A stretch of 10,507 nt of DNA from an uncultured Alistipes sp. (GTDB lineage: Bacteria > Bacteroidota > Bacteroidia > Bacteroidales > Rikenellaceae), in NCBI GenBank assembly GCA_947173915.1, contig CAMWGZ010000026.1, positions 1 through 10,507 of the forward strand, given 5' to 3'. Position 1 is the first letter of the stretch, and each line of letters starts with the position of its first letter. This document shows, piece after piece, positions 1 through 7,089 of this stretch. The notes beneath the pieces were generated by a model, which was given only the letters and a program-made list of their open reading frames with translations, was not told the origin of the DNA and did not search any database. Made by a program: the position numbers and the translations under genes.

Positions 1-220
1 TTCGGCGCGCCAGCGCGATCTCCAGGGCGCCAGTTCCGGTCGCCAGGTCGAGGATGCGGCGGGGTTTCATGCGCCGCACCAGCCGCACCACGCGGCGGCG
101 CCACAGCTTATCCACCAGGAACGACAAGGTGTGGTTCAGCCGGTCGTATGCCGGAGCGATGCGGTCGAACATCTCGCGCACCTGCTCCTTCTTGGTCTGT
201 TGCGTATCGTAAGGTTTCAT
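1..220 (-). CDS. ubiE: Demethylmenaquinone methyltransferase (UbiE/MenG), N-terminal part, cut by the window edge
   Basis: The gene reads leftward from an ATG at 220-218, and 73 codons are visible before the window ends. The N-terminus carries the family signature MFDRIAPAYDRLNH (about residues 17-30). The SAM-binding motif I, ILDLATGTGALEIAL, is at about 56-70. Both are hallmarks of UbiE/MenG. In this family the enzyme methylates demethylmenaquinone to menaquinone with S-adenosylmethionine, the last step of the respiratory quinone pathway, at the inner face of the membrane. If the organism makes only menaquinone, as Bacteroidota generally do, MenG is the appropriate role. The upstream permease gene ends only 10 bases before this ATG, so the two probably share a transcript. 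The C-terminal part of the protein lies outside the window and cannot be judged. Confidence 0.93.
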   Translation of the reverse strand, partial: MKPYDTQQTKKEQVREMFDRIAPAYDRLNHTLSFLVDKLWRRRVVRLVRRMKPRRILDLATGTGALEIALARR

Positions 221-230
221 TTTCGCTTTT

Positions 231-1481
231 TTATGAGTTATACCGGATCGCCTCGTCCGGCCTGACATGCGCGATAAGCGAGGCGGGCACCACCAGCAGC
301 GCCACGATGACGGCCACCACCCCGACATTGAGCGCCAGCCACCACCCCAGGCCGAAGGCTACGGGCATCTCCGAGAGGACATACCCCTCGGGGTCGAGCC
401 GGACCAGATGGCAGCAGCGCTGCATCAGACAGATACCCAGTCCGATGGCATTGCCCCACGCCACGCCGCGCACGACGGTCAGCGAGGCGCGGTAGAGAAA
501 GATGCGCCGGATCGAGCGGTTGCCCATCCCCAGCGTCTTGAGCAGGCCGATCATCCGCGTGCGTTCGAACACCAGCGTAAGCAGCGCCACCGACATATTG
601 AAGAGCGCCACGACGGTCATGATCGCCAGCACCACCGCAGCGTTCACGTCGTGCGTGCGCAGCCAGTCGAAGACCCCCGCATGGGCGCGCTGCGCATCGG
701 CGGCCGCAAGGTGGGGATAGTCTCGTCCCGTCCCGCTGAAAAAGAGCGCGTCGTTCAGGCGCGAGGCGTACTCCTGCGCCTCATCCGGCCGACGCAGAGC
801 GATCTCGTAGCCCGCCACCTCGTCCGCCGCAAAGCCGCAGAGCCGCTGCACGTTCCTCAGGTCGGTCAGAGCCAGCATCCGGTCGAAGCTCTCCATCCCC
901 GTGAAGTAGAGTCCCGACACCTTGAACCGGTCGCGGCGCAGGGCACCGTCCTCCTCCAGAAAGAGCAGTTCGACCCGGTCGCCCGGCGCAAGGCGTGCCC
1001 GGCGTGCCGTCTCGCGGGAGAGAAGCAGCTCCTTGGTGCGGAGCGAGTCGCCCACGCGGGGAAAGCTCCCCTCCACCAGATACCGCTCGAAGAACGAAGC
1101 GTCGTAACTGCCATCGACCCCCTTGAGCAGCAGCGGAACGATCGCATCGCCGCTCTTCACGACCCCGCCCCGCACGGCATAGGGGGCGATCCGCTCCACC
1201 TCGCCCGCTTCGCGCACGAGGGATTCGAGCGCCTCGGTCCGAGGCACGGGACGGATGCGGACCGCAGGATCGCTCCGCCGGTCGGTCAGCACCACGTGGG
1301 CCGAAAAGCCGGCGACCCGGTCGGTAATCTCCCGCCGGAATCCCATGACCACGGCCAGCGCCACGATCATGACCGCCACGCTGAGCGCCACCGCCCAGAC
1401 GGCGATGCGCACCATCACGCCCGGACGGTTGCCGGGCGCCGGGCGGGCGATTCTGCACGCTATGAACCATTCGAGATTCAA
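231..1481 (-). CDS. FtsX/MacB-like ABC transporter permease (LolC/LolE type)
   Basis: This is an integral inner-membrane permease of about 416 residues with the FtsX-family layout. One transmembrane helix (about residues 24-48) is followed by a periplasmic domain of roughly 230 residues (about 49-278) and three helices near 280-304, 330-355 and 376-402. The segment FERTRMIGLLKTLGMGN after the second helix and the C-terminal RPDEAIRY are typical of LolC/LolE proteins, which extract lipoproteins from the inner membrane with a LolD ATPase. No ATPase gene is in the window, so the substrate is inferred only. I chose the TTG at 1481-1479, giving MNLEWFIACRIA, which resembles the usual N-terminus of the family in Bacteroidota. 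The longer in-frame TTG at 1514-1512 falls inside the likely -7 promoter element and is improbable. The gene precedes ubiE by 10 bases and probably forms an operon with it. Confidence 0.88.
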   Translation of the reverse strand: MNLEWFIACRIARPAPGNRPGVMVRIAVWAVALSVAVMIVALAVVMGFRREITDRVAGFSAHVVLTDRRSDPAVRIRPVPRTEALESLVREAGEVERIAPYAVRGGVVKSGDAIVPLLLKGVDGSYDASFFERYLVEGSFPRVGDSLRTKELLLSRETARRARLAPGDRVELLFLEEDGALRRDRFKVSGLYFTGMESFDRMLALTDLRNVQRLCGFAADEVAGYEIALRRPDEAQEYASRLNDALFFSGTGRDYPHLAAADAQRAHAGVFDWLRTHDVNAAVVLAIMTVVALFNMSVALLTLVFERTRMIGLLKTLGMGNRSIRRIFLYRASLTVVRGVAWGNAIGLGICLMQRCCHLVRLDPEGYVLSEMPVAFGLGWWLALNVGVVAVIVALLVVPASLIAHVRPDEAIRYNS

Positions 1482-1511
1482 CCCATTCCTATTTTGCGCG
1501 TTATTTGTATG

Positions 1512-1519
1512 CAAAGTAA
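1512..1519 (-). promoter_or_regulatory. Probable -7 promoter element for the permease-ubiE operon
   Basis: On the minus strand this reads TTACTTTG followed by C, close to the Bacteroidota -7 consensus TAnnTTTG. It is placed so that transcription would start around 1502-1506, giving a leader of roughly 20-25 bases before the TTG at 1481. No convincing -33 TTTG is visible at the expected distance. It lies back-to-back with the plus-strand element at 1533-1540. Confidence 0.5.
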
Positions 1520-1532
1520 CACAATAATTTCT

Positions 1533-1540
1533 TATTTTTG
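1533..1540 (+). promoter_or_regulatory. Probable -7 promoter element for the SDR gene
   Basis: TATTTTTG matches the Bacteroidota sigma-ABfr -7 consensus TAnnTTTG exactly and sits in an AT-rich island about 30 bases before the SDR start codon. Transcription would begin near 1546-1550. A TTTG at 1504-1507 is about 25 bases upstream, longer than the usual 19-21 spacing, so the -33 element is uncertain. Confidence 0.5.
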
Positions 1541-1569
1541 CCCGAAATTATGCGGATAATTCCAAGCGT

Positions 1570-2313
1570 ATGAAAAAACAAGCTTTAATCACGGGAGCCA
1601 CCTCGGGCATCGGCCGCGCAACGGCCCTGCGCCTGGCCTCCCTCGGATACGGGATCATCGCCACCGGCCGCCGCGCCGAGCGGCTCGAAGCGCTGCGCGC
1701 CGAAATCGAAGCCGCCGGAGGAACGTGCCGCACGCTCTGCTTCGACGTGCGCGACGAGCAGGCCTGCATCGCCGCGCTCGAACCCCTCGAACGGATCGAC
1801 CTGCTGGTCAATAACGCCGGACTGGCCGCCGGGCTGGAGCACATCGACCGGGGATCGTCGGCCGACTGGGACGCGATGATCGACACCAACGTCAAGGGAC
1901 TGCTCTACGTCACGCGCACGGTAACGCCCAAAATGGTCGCCGCAGGCTCGGGCCACGTCATCAACATCGGCTCGATCGCCGGCACGGAGCCTTACGAGAA
2001 CGGTGCCGTGTACTGCGCCTCGAAGCACGCCGTGCACGCCATCTCGCAGGCGATGCGGGCCGACCTGCTCCAGAGCGGAATCAAGGTAAGCGAGATCCGC
2101 CCCGGCATGGTCGAGACCGAATTTTCGCTCGTGCGCTTTCACGGCGACCGCCGGCGGGCCGACGACACCTACCGGGGTGTCACGCCGCTCACGGGCGACG
2201 ACATCGCCGAGGCGATCGCCTGGATCGTGCAGCTGCCCGCCCACATGAACGTGAACGACATCGTACTGATGCCCTCCCAGCAGGCGGGGGCCTACTACAC
2301 CCACCGCAAGTAA
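1570..2313 (+). CDS. Short-chain dehydrogenase/reductase, YdfG-like
   Basis: This is a complete classical SDR of 247 residues, a normal family length. The Rossmann nucleotide-binding motif TGATSGIG is at residues 8-15 and NNAG at 81-84. The catalytic tetrad can be assigned as N107, S135 (in GSIAG), Y148 and K152 (YCASK), and PGMVETEF at 178-185 follows. ATGRR at 31-35 places arginines after the second strand, which usually indicates NADP(H) preference. The closest resemblance is to YdfG-type enzymes, which act on 3-hydroxy acids such as serine, allo-threonine or 3-hydroxypropionate/malonic semialdehyde. The actual substrate cannot be read from the sequence. It is a cytosolic oxidoreductase transcribed away from the permease gene. 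The next gene begins 84 bases downstream with no obvious terminator, so some co-transcription with the metallopeptidase cluster is possible. Confidence 0.92.
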   Translation: MKKQALITGATSGIGRATALRLASLGYGIIATGRRAERLEALRAEIEAAGGTCRTLCFDVRDEQACIAALEPLERIDLLVNNAGLAAGLEHIDRGSSADWDAMIDTNVKGLLYVTRTVTPKMVAAGSGHVINIGSIAGTEPYENGAVYCASKHAVHAISQAMRADLLQSGIKVSEIRPGMVETEFSLVRFHGDRRRADDTYRGVTPLTGDDIAEAIAWIVQLPAHMNVNDIVLMPSQQAGAYYTHRK

Positions 2314-2397
2314 CACCGTAATTTCCACCTTCGGCGGAGCGCCGCAGCACGGACCCGATCCGCATTCCGGAGCCGCCGCCGGCAAAACAAACATCCT

Positions 2398-3159
2398 ATG
2401 CTGCAAATCCTCTCCCTGCTCCAGAGCGGCTACTACGCGACGGAGGGTGCCGCTCGATACGATGCGGCAACGACGGGCATGTTCCTGCTCATCATCGCGA
2501 TCGGCATCCTGGGCTATGCGGTCCAGGCCCGCCTGCAACACGTCTTCAAGAAATACTCGGAGATCCCCTTCCCCGGCGGTCTGACCGGCGCGGAGGTGGC
2601 CGAGAAGATGCTGCGCGAAAACAACGTCCACAACGTCCGGATTACCCACGTGGGCGGCATGCTGACCGACCACTTCAACCCCCAGACGATGACCGTCAAT
2701 CTGAGCGACGCCGTCTATTCGAGCCGCAGCGTGGCGGCCGCAGCCGTCGCCTGCCACGAGTGCGGCCACGCGATCCAGCACGCCCAAGGCTATGCCCCGC
2801 TGGCGCTGCGGTCGCAGCTGGTGCCGATCGTGCAGTTCTCCTCGCGGATGGCCACCTTCGTGGTCATCATCGGCCTGGTAATCCTGGCCACGACCCAGAA
2901 CGAGCTGCTCTGCTGGATCGGCATCGGCATGATCGGAGTCTCGGCCCTCTTCTCGATCATTACCCTCCCGGTCGAGTACAACGCCTCGCAGCGCGCGCTG
3001 GCCTGGCTCCAGAGCAGCCGCACGCTCGAAGGCCGCCAGCTGACACAGGCGCGCGAAGCCCTCTCGTGGGCGGCCCGCACCTACCTGGTCACAGCGCTCA
3101 GCGCCGTCGCCTCGCTGCTCTACTACATTCTCATCATCCTGGGAGGAAGACGCGACTGA
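2398..3159 (+). CDS. Membrane zinc metallopeptidase, YugP-like (Zn_peptidase_2)
   Basis: This 253-residue protein has membrane helices near residues 28-44, 152-166, 171-190 and 228-248. The zinc-binding metallopeptidase motif HECGH is at 120-124 (HExxH: two His ligands and the catalytic Glu), followed by AIQHAQGYAPL. The segment LPVEYNAS at 190-197 fits the YugP family, where this Glu (E193) is a likely third zinc ligand. DHFNPQTMTVNLS at 91-103 also resembles the conserved region preceding the motif. The family is widespread and annotated as a neutral zinc metallopeptidase, but its substrates are poorly known. The active site probably sits at the membrane. The stop codon overlaps the start of the next gene by one base (TGATG at 3157-3161), which suggests translational coupling to the SGNH protein. 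Whether it takes part in envelope acetylation is only a guess from position. Confidence 0.88.
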   Translation: MLQILSLLQSGYYATEGAARYDAATTGMFLLIIAIGILGYAVQARLQHVFKKYSEIPFPGGLTGAEVAEKMLRENNVHNVRITHVGGMLTDHFNPQTMTVNLSDAVYSSRSVAAAAVACHECGHAIQHAQGYAPLALRSQLVPIVQFSSRMATFVVIIGLVILATTQNELLCWIGIGMIGVSALFSIITLPVEYNASQRALAWLQSSRTLEGRQLTQAREALSWAARTYLVTALSAVASLLYYILIILGGRRD

Positions 3160-4745
3160 TGACCCCCGAACCCGATTACACGCACCGCAGCCGTACGGCT
3201 GCGGTGGCGCTTGTGGCCGCACTGATCCTCCTGAGCTTCGTCCCGCCGCAGACCGTCGGCGGGATCCGTCTCAAGCGGGCCAACATCCTCTCGGAGCTGA
3301 TCCGCTTCGAAGAGGAGGCCGTAGAGGCGGAGGAGCCGCTCCTCGACGCGATCGACGAGGAGGAGTTCCGGATCGACCTCCAGCAGGTCGCCCGGCTGGT
3401 CGCCGACACCGCACCCCGGGAGGCCCCCGCGACCTACGAATGGACGCTCGACGGGCCGGCGGCGGCAACGACTCCCCCCGCAGCGGGGCAGAGCGACACG
3501 ACGCGGAGGCTGCCGCAACTGGTCCCCATCGAGGATTTCGACACCACCGGCCGCTTCGCAGCCTTCTGCCGCAAGTTGCAGCGGGGCGACTCGCTCGTGC
3601 GCATCGCCGTGATGGGCGACTCGTTCATCGAAGGCGACATTCTCACTTCGGACCTGCGCGAACAGCTGCAGCTCCGCTACGGCGGCGGCGGTGCCGGATT
3701 CGCGCCGGCGGCCTCGCCCCTGACCGACTTCCGCCGCACGATCCGCACGACCTCGAAGGGCTGGAACAGCTACAACGTCATGCAGCGCCGCACCACCCCC
3801 GAAGCGCTGGCCGACAGCTACTGCGTCTCGGGCTGGGTCTGCCAGCCGGCCGACGGGGCATCGACCCGCTGGGAGGGAACCTCCGAGCGGGCCTGCCTGG
3901 AGCAGTGCAACACCGCACGCATCCTCTTCCTGAGCCGCTCGGACAGCCGCATCGAAGTGACGGTCAATGACACGGCGAGCCGTATCTTCGAGATCGAGGG
4001 CTCGCCCCTGATGCGCCAGATCGCCGTGCGGGGCACCGTCCGCTCGCTGGAGTTCTCGGTGCTCTCGGGAGCCGGGGGCGTGGTGGGTTACGGAGCGCTG
4101 TTCGAGTCGTCGCCGGGCGTGGCGGTCGATAACTACTCGATCCGCAGCAACAACGGCCAGGCCATGTTCCGCACCTCGCCCGCACTCAACGCCCAGGCCG
4201 ACCGGATGCTCGGCTACGACCTGGTAATCCTCCAGTACGGACTCAACATCCTCCAGCCCGACCTCCGCAACTACGCACGCTACGGCGAGCAGATCGAGAA
4301 GATGATCGCCTACGTCCGCCACTGCTTTCCCCGAGCCGCGGTGCTGGTTATGAGCGTCAGCGACCGCAGCATCAAGGAGGAGGATCGGTTCGTGCCGATG
4401 GCCTCCGCACCGTTCATGGTCGAGGCCCAGCGCGCTGCGGCCGAAGCCTCCGGAGCCGCCTTCTGGAACACCTACCGGGCCATGCAGTCGCTCGGCGGCA
4501 TGGCGCGCTTCGTCGCCGAGGGGTGGGCCGGCAAGGACTACACCCACATCAACTTCGCGGGCGGCCGCCGCATCGCCTGGGGGCTTTGCGACGCGATCGA
4601 CGACGCGGTCCGCCGCCATCCGCTGTCCGTCCGGGTCGCCCATGCCAACATCGCAGACAGCGCCCGCATCACGCCGCTCGAAGAGGCGCTGATCCGCTCC
4701 GCACGGCCGGTCGGCCGCAACCTGCGCAACCACCCCGAGCGATGA
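3159..4745 (+). CDS. Exported SGNH/GDSL-family protein, probable partner of the MBOAT acyltransferase
   Basis: This 528-residue protein has an N-terminal hydrophobic segment (about 13-30) that should anchor or export it to the periplasm. An acidic stretch (46-70) and an Ala/Thr/Pro-rich linker (about 83-116) follow. The SGNH blocks are visible: VMGDSFIEGD with nucleophile S155 (block I), G333 in SNNGQ (block II), GLN at 361-363 in LQYGLN (block III), and D460/H463 in KDYTHINFAGG (block V). Blocks I and II are about 180 residues apart, far more than in a minimal SGNH domain, implying an inserted domain at about 200-325. The ATG at 3159 overlaps the previous stop by one base, and the gene overlaps the MBOAT gene by four (ATGA). 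By analogy with AlgI/AlgJ-X and PatA/PatB pairs it probably transfers or removes acetyl groups on an envelope polymer. Whether it acts as transferase or esterase cannot be told. Confidence 0.87.
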   Translation: MTPEPDYTHRSRTAAVALVAALILLSFVPPQTVGGIRLKRANILSELIRFEEEAVEAEEPLLDAIDEEEFRIDLQQVARLVADTAPREAPATYEWTLDGPAAATTPPAAGQSDTTRRLPQLVPIEDFDTTGRFAAFCRKLQRGDSLVRIAVMGDSFIEGDILTSDLREQLQLRYGGGGAGFAPAASPLTDFRRTIRTTSKGWNSYNVMQRRTTPEALADSYCVSGWVCQPADGASTRWEGTSERACLEQCNTARILFLSRSDSRIEVTVNDTASRIFEIEGSPLMRQIAVRGTVRSLEFSVLSGAGGVVGYGALFESSPGVAVDNYSIRSNNGQAMFRTSPALNAQADRMLGYDLVILQYGLNILQPDLRNYARYGEQIEKMIAYVRHCFPRAAVLVMSVSDRSIKEEDRFVPMASAPFMVEAQRAAAEASGAAFWNTYRAMQSLGGMARFVAEGWAGKDYTHINFAGGRRIAWGLCDAIDDAVRRHPLSVRVAHANIADSARITPLEEALIRSARPVGRNLRNHPER

Positions 4746-6247
4746 CGGTCCGAGCGGAAGAACATATCTTCGGGAAACTCTGCTCGCTGCTGAGCTACGA
4801 TCCCCAGCAGCCGCTGATCTTCAGCAGCGGGCTGTTCCTGTTCCTCTTCGCGGGCTTCCTGCTCCTCTACGGCCGGCTGCGCAGCGCCGCGACCGCACGC
4901 ATCGTCTATGTGATCCTCTTCTCGCTCTACTTCTATTACAAGTCGAGCGGCATCTACTTCCTGCTGCTCGTCTTCGCCTCGGTCAGCGACTTCTGGATCG
5001 CCCGGGCCATCTTCCGCACCGAAGGCAGAGGCGCCAGGCGGTGGCTGGTGCTGCTGAGCGTGCTGGTCAATCTGGGCATGCTGGGCTACTTCAAGTACAC
5101 CAATTTCCTGATCGGCATCGCCAACGACCTCTTCGGAGAGGGATTTCTCGACTTCCGGAACATCTTCCTGCCGGTCGGCATCTCGTTCTTCGTCTTCCAG
5201 TCGATGAGCTATACCATCGACATCTACCGGGGCGAGCTGCGGCCGCTCGACCGCTGGGGCGACTACCTCTTCTACCTCTCGTTCTTCCCCCAGCTGGTGG
5301 CCGGGCCGATCGTCCGCGCCCGCGACTTCATCCCCCAGATCCGCCGCAACCCGATCCGCATCACGCGCGAAATGTTCGGCTCGGGAGTCTTTCTGATCCT
5401 GACCGGCCTGTTCAAGAAGGCGGTCATCTCGGACTACATCTCGCTCAACTTCGTCGATCGCATCTTCGACGATCCGCTGCTCTACTCCGGCTTCGAGTGC
5501 CTGACGGGCATCTACGCCTACGCCCTGCAGATCTACTGCGACTTCTCGGGCTACTCCGACATGGCCATCGGCATCGCCCTGCTGCTGGGCTTCCGCTTCC
5601 CGAAGAACTTCGATGCCCCCTACAAGTCGGCCACCATCACCGAATTCTGGCGGCGCTGGCACATATCGCTCTCCTCCTGGCTGCGCGACTACCTCTACAT
5701 TTCGCTGGGCGGCAACCGCAAGGGACGGGTGCGCACCTACCTCAACCTGATGCTGACCATGCTGCTGGGCGGACTGTGGCACGGCGCGGCCGTGCGCTTC
5801 ATCCTCTGGGGCGGGCTGCACGGACTGGCGCTCGCGCTCCACAAGCTCTGGATGCGGGCGGTCCCCGGCTCGAAAGCCCTCGGACACCAGATGCGCTGGT
5901 ACTGGCGCATTCCCGGCATCTTCCTTACCTTCAATCTCGTCTGCTTCGGCTGGCTCATGTTCCGGGCCGAGTCGATGCAGACCGTCGGTCTGATGCTGCG
6001 GCAAATCTTCCGCCACTTCAACGCGGCGATCGCCCCGCAGCTCTTCTCCGGCTACACCGGCGTATTTCTGCTCATCGGCCTCGGCTACCTGCTCCATCTG
6101 CTGCCGGGAAGCTGCGACCGCCGGGCGCGCCGCTTCGTAACGGGACTGCCCCTGGCCGCCCAGGTACTGCTGGCCACAGTCGTGGTCTGGGTGGTCATGC
6201 AGGTCAAGTCGAGCGACATACAACCCTTCATCTATTTCCAATTCTGA
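4742..6247 (+). CDS. MBOAT-family O-acyltransferase (AlgI/DltB/PatA-like)
   Basis: This is a polytopic membrane protein of 501 residues with many hydrophobic helices. It carries the MBOAT signatures PQLVAGPI (183-190), YCDFSGYSDMAIG (265-277), EFWRRWHISLSSWLRDYLY (301-319) and GGLWHGA (343-349), in which H347 is the expected catalytic histidine. A second conserved histidine (H360) lies in GGLHG. The C-terminus IQPFIYFQF is common among Bacteroidota members. Such proteins pass acyl groups, usually acetyl, from a cytosolic donor across the membrane for O-acetylation of alginate, peptidoglycan, capsule or other glycans, or for D-alanylation in the DltB branch. No DltA/DltC-like gene is seen, so acetyl transfer is more likely. 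The start at 4742 overlaps the SGNH stop by four bases, strong evidence for coupled expression of the pair. Confidence 0.93.
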   Translation: MTVRAEEHIFGKLCSLLSYDPQQPLIFSSGLFLFLFAGFLLLYGRLRSAATARIVYVILFSLYFYYKSSGIYFLLLVFASVSDFWIARAIFRTEGRGARRWLVLLSVLVNLGMLGYFKYTNFLIGIANDLFGEGFLDFRNIFLPVGISFFVFQSMSYTIDIYRGELRPLDRWGDYLFYLSFFPQLVAGPIVRARDFIPQIRRNPIRITREMFGSGVFLILTGLFKKAVISDYISLNFVDRIFDDPLLYSGFECLTGIYAYALQIYCDFSGYSDMAIGIALLLGFRFPKNFDAPYKSATITEFWRRWHISLSSWLRDYLYISLGGNRKGRVRTYLNLMLTMLLGGLWHGAAVRFILWGGLHGLALALHKLWMRAVPGSKALGHQMRWYWRIPGIFLTFNLVCFGWLMFRAESMQTVGLMLRQIFRHFNAAIAPQLFSGYTGVFLLIGLGYLLHLLPGSCDRRARRFVTGLPLAAQVLLATVVVWVVMQVKSSDIQPFIYFQF

Positions 6248-6254
6248 CCCGAAC

Positions 6255-6920
6255 ATGCAACTCTCTTTCGACGAAAAGCTCTTTCTGGCCCTCAACTTCG
6301 ACGGCGGCCCGACCCTCGACCGTCTGATGACGCTCCTCTCGGGCACAGCGCTCTGGATCCCATTCTACCTGCTGATCCTCTGGCTCGTATGGAGGCGGTA
6401 CGGCTGGCGCAACACGCTGCTCTTCGTGGCGGCGCTGGTCCTGGCTCTGGTCCTCTCCGACATGATCTGCGGCATCTTCAAACACTCGGGGCCCCTCAAG
6501 CACCTCTGGTCCGACTTCCCGCCCCGCTGGCGGCCGATGTTCTCCCCGCAGCTCGAAGGGCTGGATATTCCCGCCGACACGCTCTTCCGCTGGCGTGCGG
6601 AGGGGCTTCCCGCACCCGACCGGGTTCACGTTCCGGCCGGAGCCGTCGCCGGACGCTACGGCACGGTCTCCTCCCACGCCGCGACCATCGTCGCGGTGGT
6701 CACACTCGCCGGAGCGGTCATCCGCCGCCGCTGGTTTACCCTGCTGGGCATCGCCGCGACCATCGCGATCTGCTACTCGCGCATCTACCTGGCCAAGCAC
6801 TTCCCCCTCGACCTGCTGCTGGGTGCCGGCGTGGGAGCGGCAACGGGCTGGGCCATGTTACTGCTCTACGAGAAGGCGGGCAGAGGCCTCCTCGGACCGC
6901 TCCGCGCGAAAGGCGAATAG
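6255..6920 (+). CDS. PAP2-family membrane phosphatase
   Basis: This 221-residue membrane protein has hydrophobic helices near 32-47, 53-72, 143-156, 160-175 and 185-205. The PAP2 active-site motifs C2 and C3 are present: VSSHAA at 138-143 (SSH in place of PSGH, with H141 as general acid) and [12 protein letters not shown] at 175-186 (R176, H182, D186). Motif C1 is probably the region from K82 to R93-P94, but the spacing is longer than the usual K-x6-RP. A long periplasmic loop (about 95-135) separates C1 from C2. Family members dephosphorylate lipid phosphates such as undecaprenyl diphosphate, phosphatidylglycerophosphate or lipid A. The exact substrate is unknown here. It starts 7 bases after the MBOAT stop, so it likely belongs to the same envelope operon and may recycle or modify a lipid carrier. 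Confidence 0.87.
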   Translation: MQLSFDEKLFLALNFDGGPTLDRLMTLLSGTALWIPFYLLILWLVWRRYGWRNTLLFVAALVLALVLSDMICGIFKHSGPLKHLWSDFPPRWRPMFSPQLEGLDIPADTLFRWRAEGLPAPDRVHVPAGAVAGRYGTVSSHAATIVAVVTLAGAVIRRRWFTLLGIAATIAICYSRIYLAKHFPLDLLLGAGVGAATGWAMLLLYEKAGRGLLGPLRAKGE

Positions 6921-6992
6921 CTCCCCCCCCGGCGGAGTACGCACGCCCCGGATTCCGAAATCCCCCGCACGCTCCGGGCGGAAAAAGCATGC

Positions 6993-7022
6993 GGTGCCCT
7001 GCAAAAGCCCCGCAGCGGCACC
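6993..7022 (+). terminator. Stem-loop between PAP2 and lysS, possible weak terminator
   Basis: GGTGCC (6993-6998) and CTGC (6999-7002) pair with GCAG (7012-7015) and GGCACC (7017-7022), leaving one bulged C and a 9-base loop. The stem is GC-rich and lies after the PAP2 stop and before the lysS promoter. No T-tract follows, so it is not a canonical intrinsic terminator. It may be a 3'-end stabilising hairpin or chance structure. Confidence 0.3.
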
Positions 7023-7042
7023 CGTTATCCGGCAAAATTTAC

Positions 7043-7050
7043 TAATTTTG
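7043..7050 (+). promoter_or_regulatory. lysS: Probable -7 promoter element for lysS
   Basis: TAATTTTG followed by C matches the Bacteroidota -7 consensus TAnnTTTG. It sits in the only AT-rich stretch of the PAP2-lysS gap. The predicted start of transcription, about 7055-7060, gives a leader of roughly 30 bases to the ATG at 7090. No clear -33 TTTG is seen upstream. Confidence 0.55.
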
Positions 7051-7089
7051 CGGAATAAACCCGTTTCAAACGAAAATAAGATAGAAAAC

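Noticed and set aside
267-1559. Plus-strand open frame of 430 codons opposite the permease
   Set aside because: His/Arg/Gln-rich composition with no recognisable domain. The minus strand encodes a clear FtsX-type permease, and this frame crosses its promoter.
2328-2346. Short hairpin CGGCG-GAG-CGCCG after the SDR gene
   Set aside because: Only a 5-bp stem with no T-tract. It is not adequate as a terminator, and such pairings are common in GC-rich DNA.
1585-3222. Minus-strand open frame of 545 codons opposite the SDR and metallopeptidase genes
   Set aside because: It spans two well-supported plus-strand genes and the gap between them, and its translation is a low-complexity Asp/His/Arg/Gly/Val-rich sequence with no motif. 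It is a by-product of GC-rich codons.
3123-4733. Minus-strand open frame of 536 codons opposite the SGNH gene
   Set aside because: Same low-complexity antisense composition. The plus strand carries all SGNH catalytic blocks.
4538-6346. Minus-strand open frame of 602 codons opposite the MBOAT gene
   Set aside because: Glu/Gln/Ala/Val-rich with no membrane or catalytic pattern. The opposite strand has unmistakable MBOAT motifs.
6921-6932. Run of eight C residues after the PAP2 stop codon
   Set aside because: It is a homopolymer in a non-coding gap with no partner structure or known function. It may simply be a length-variable tract.
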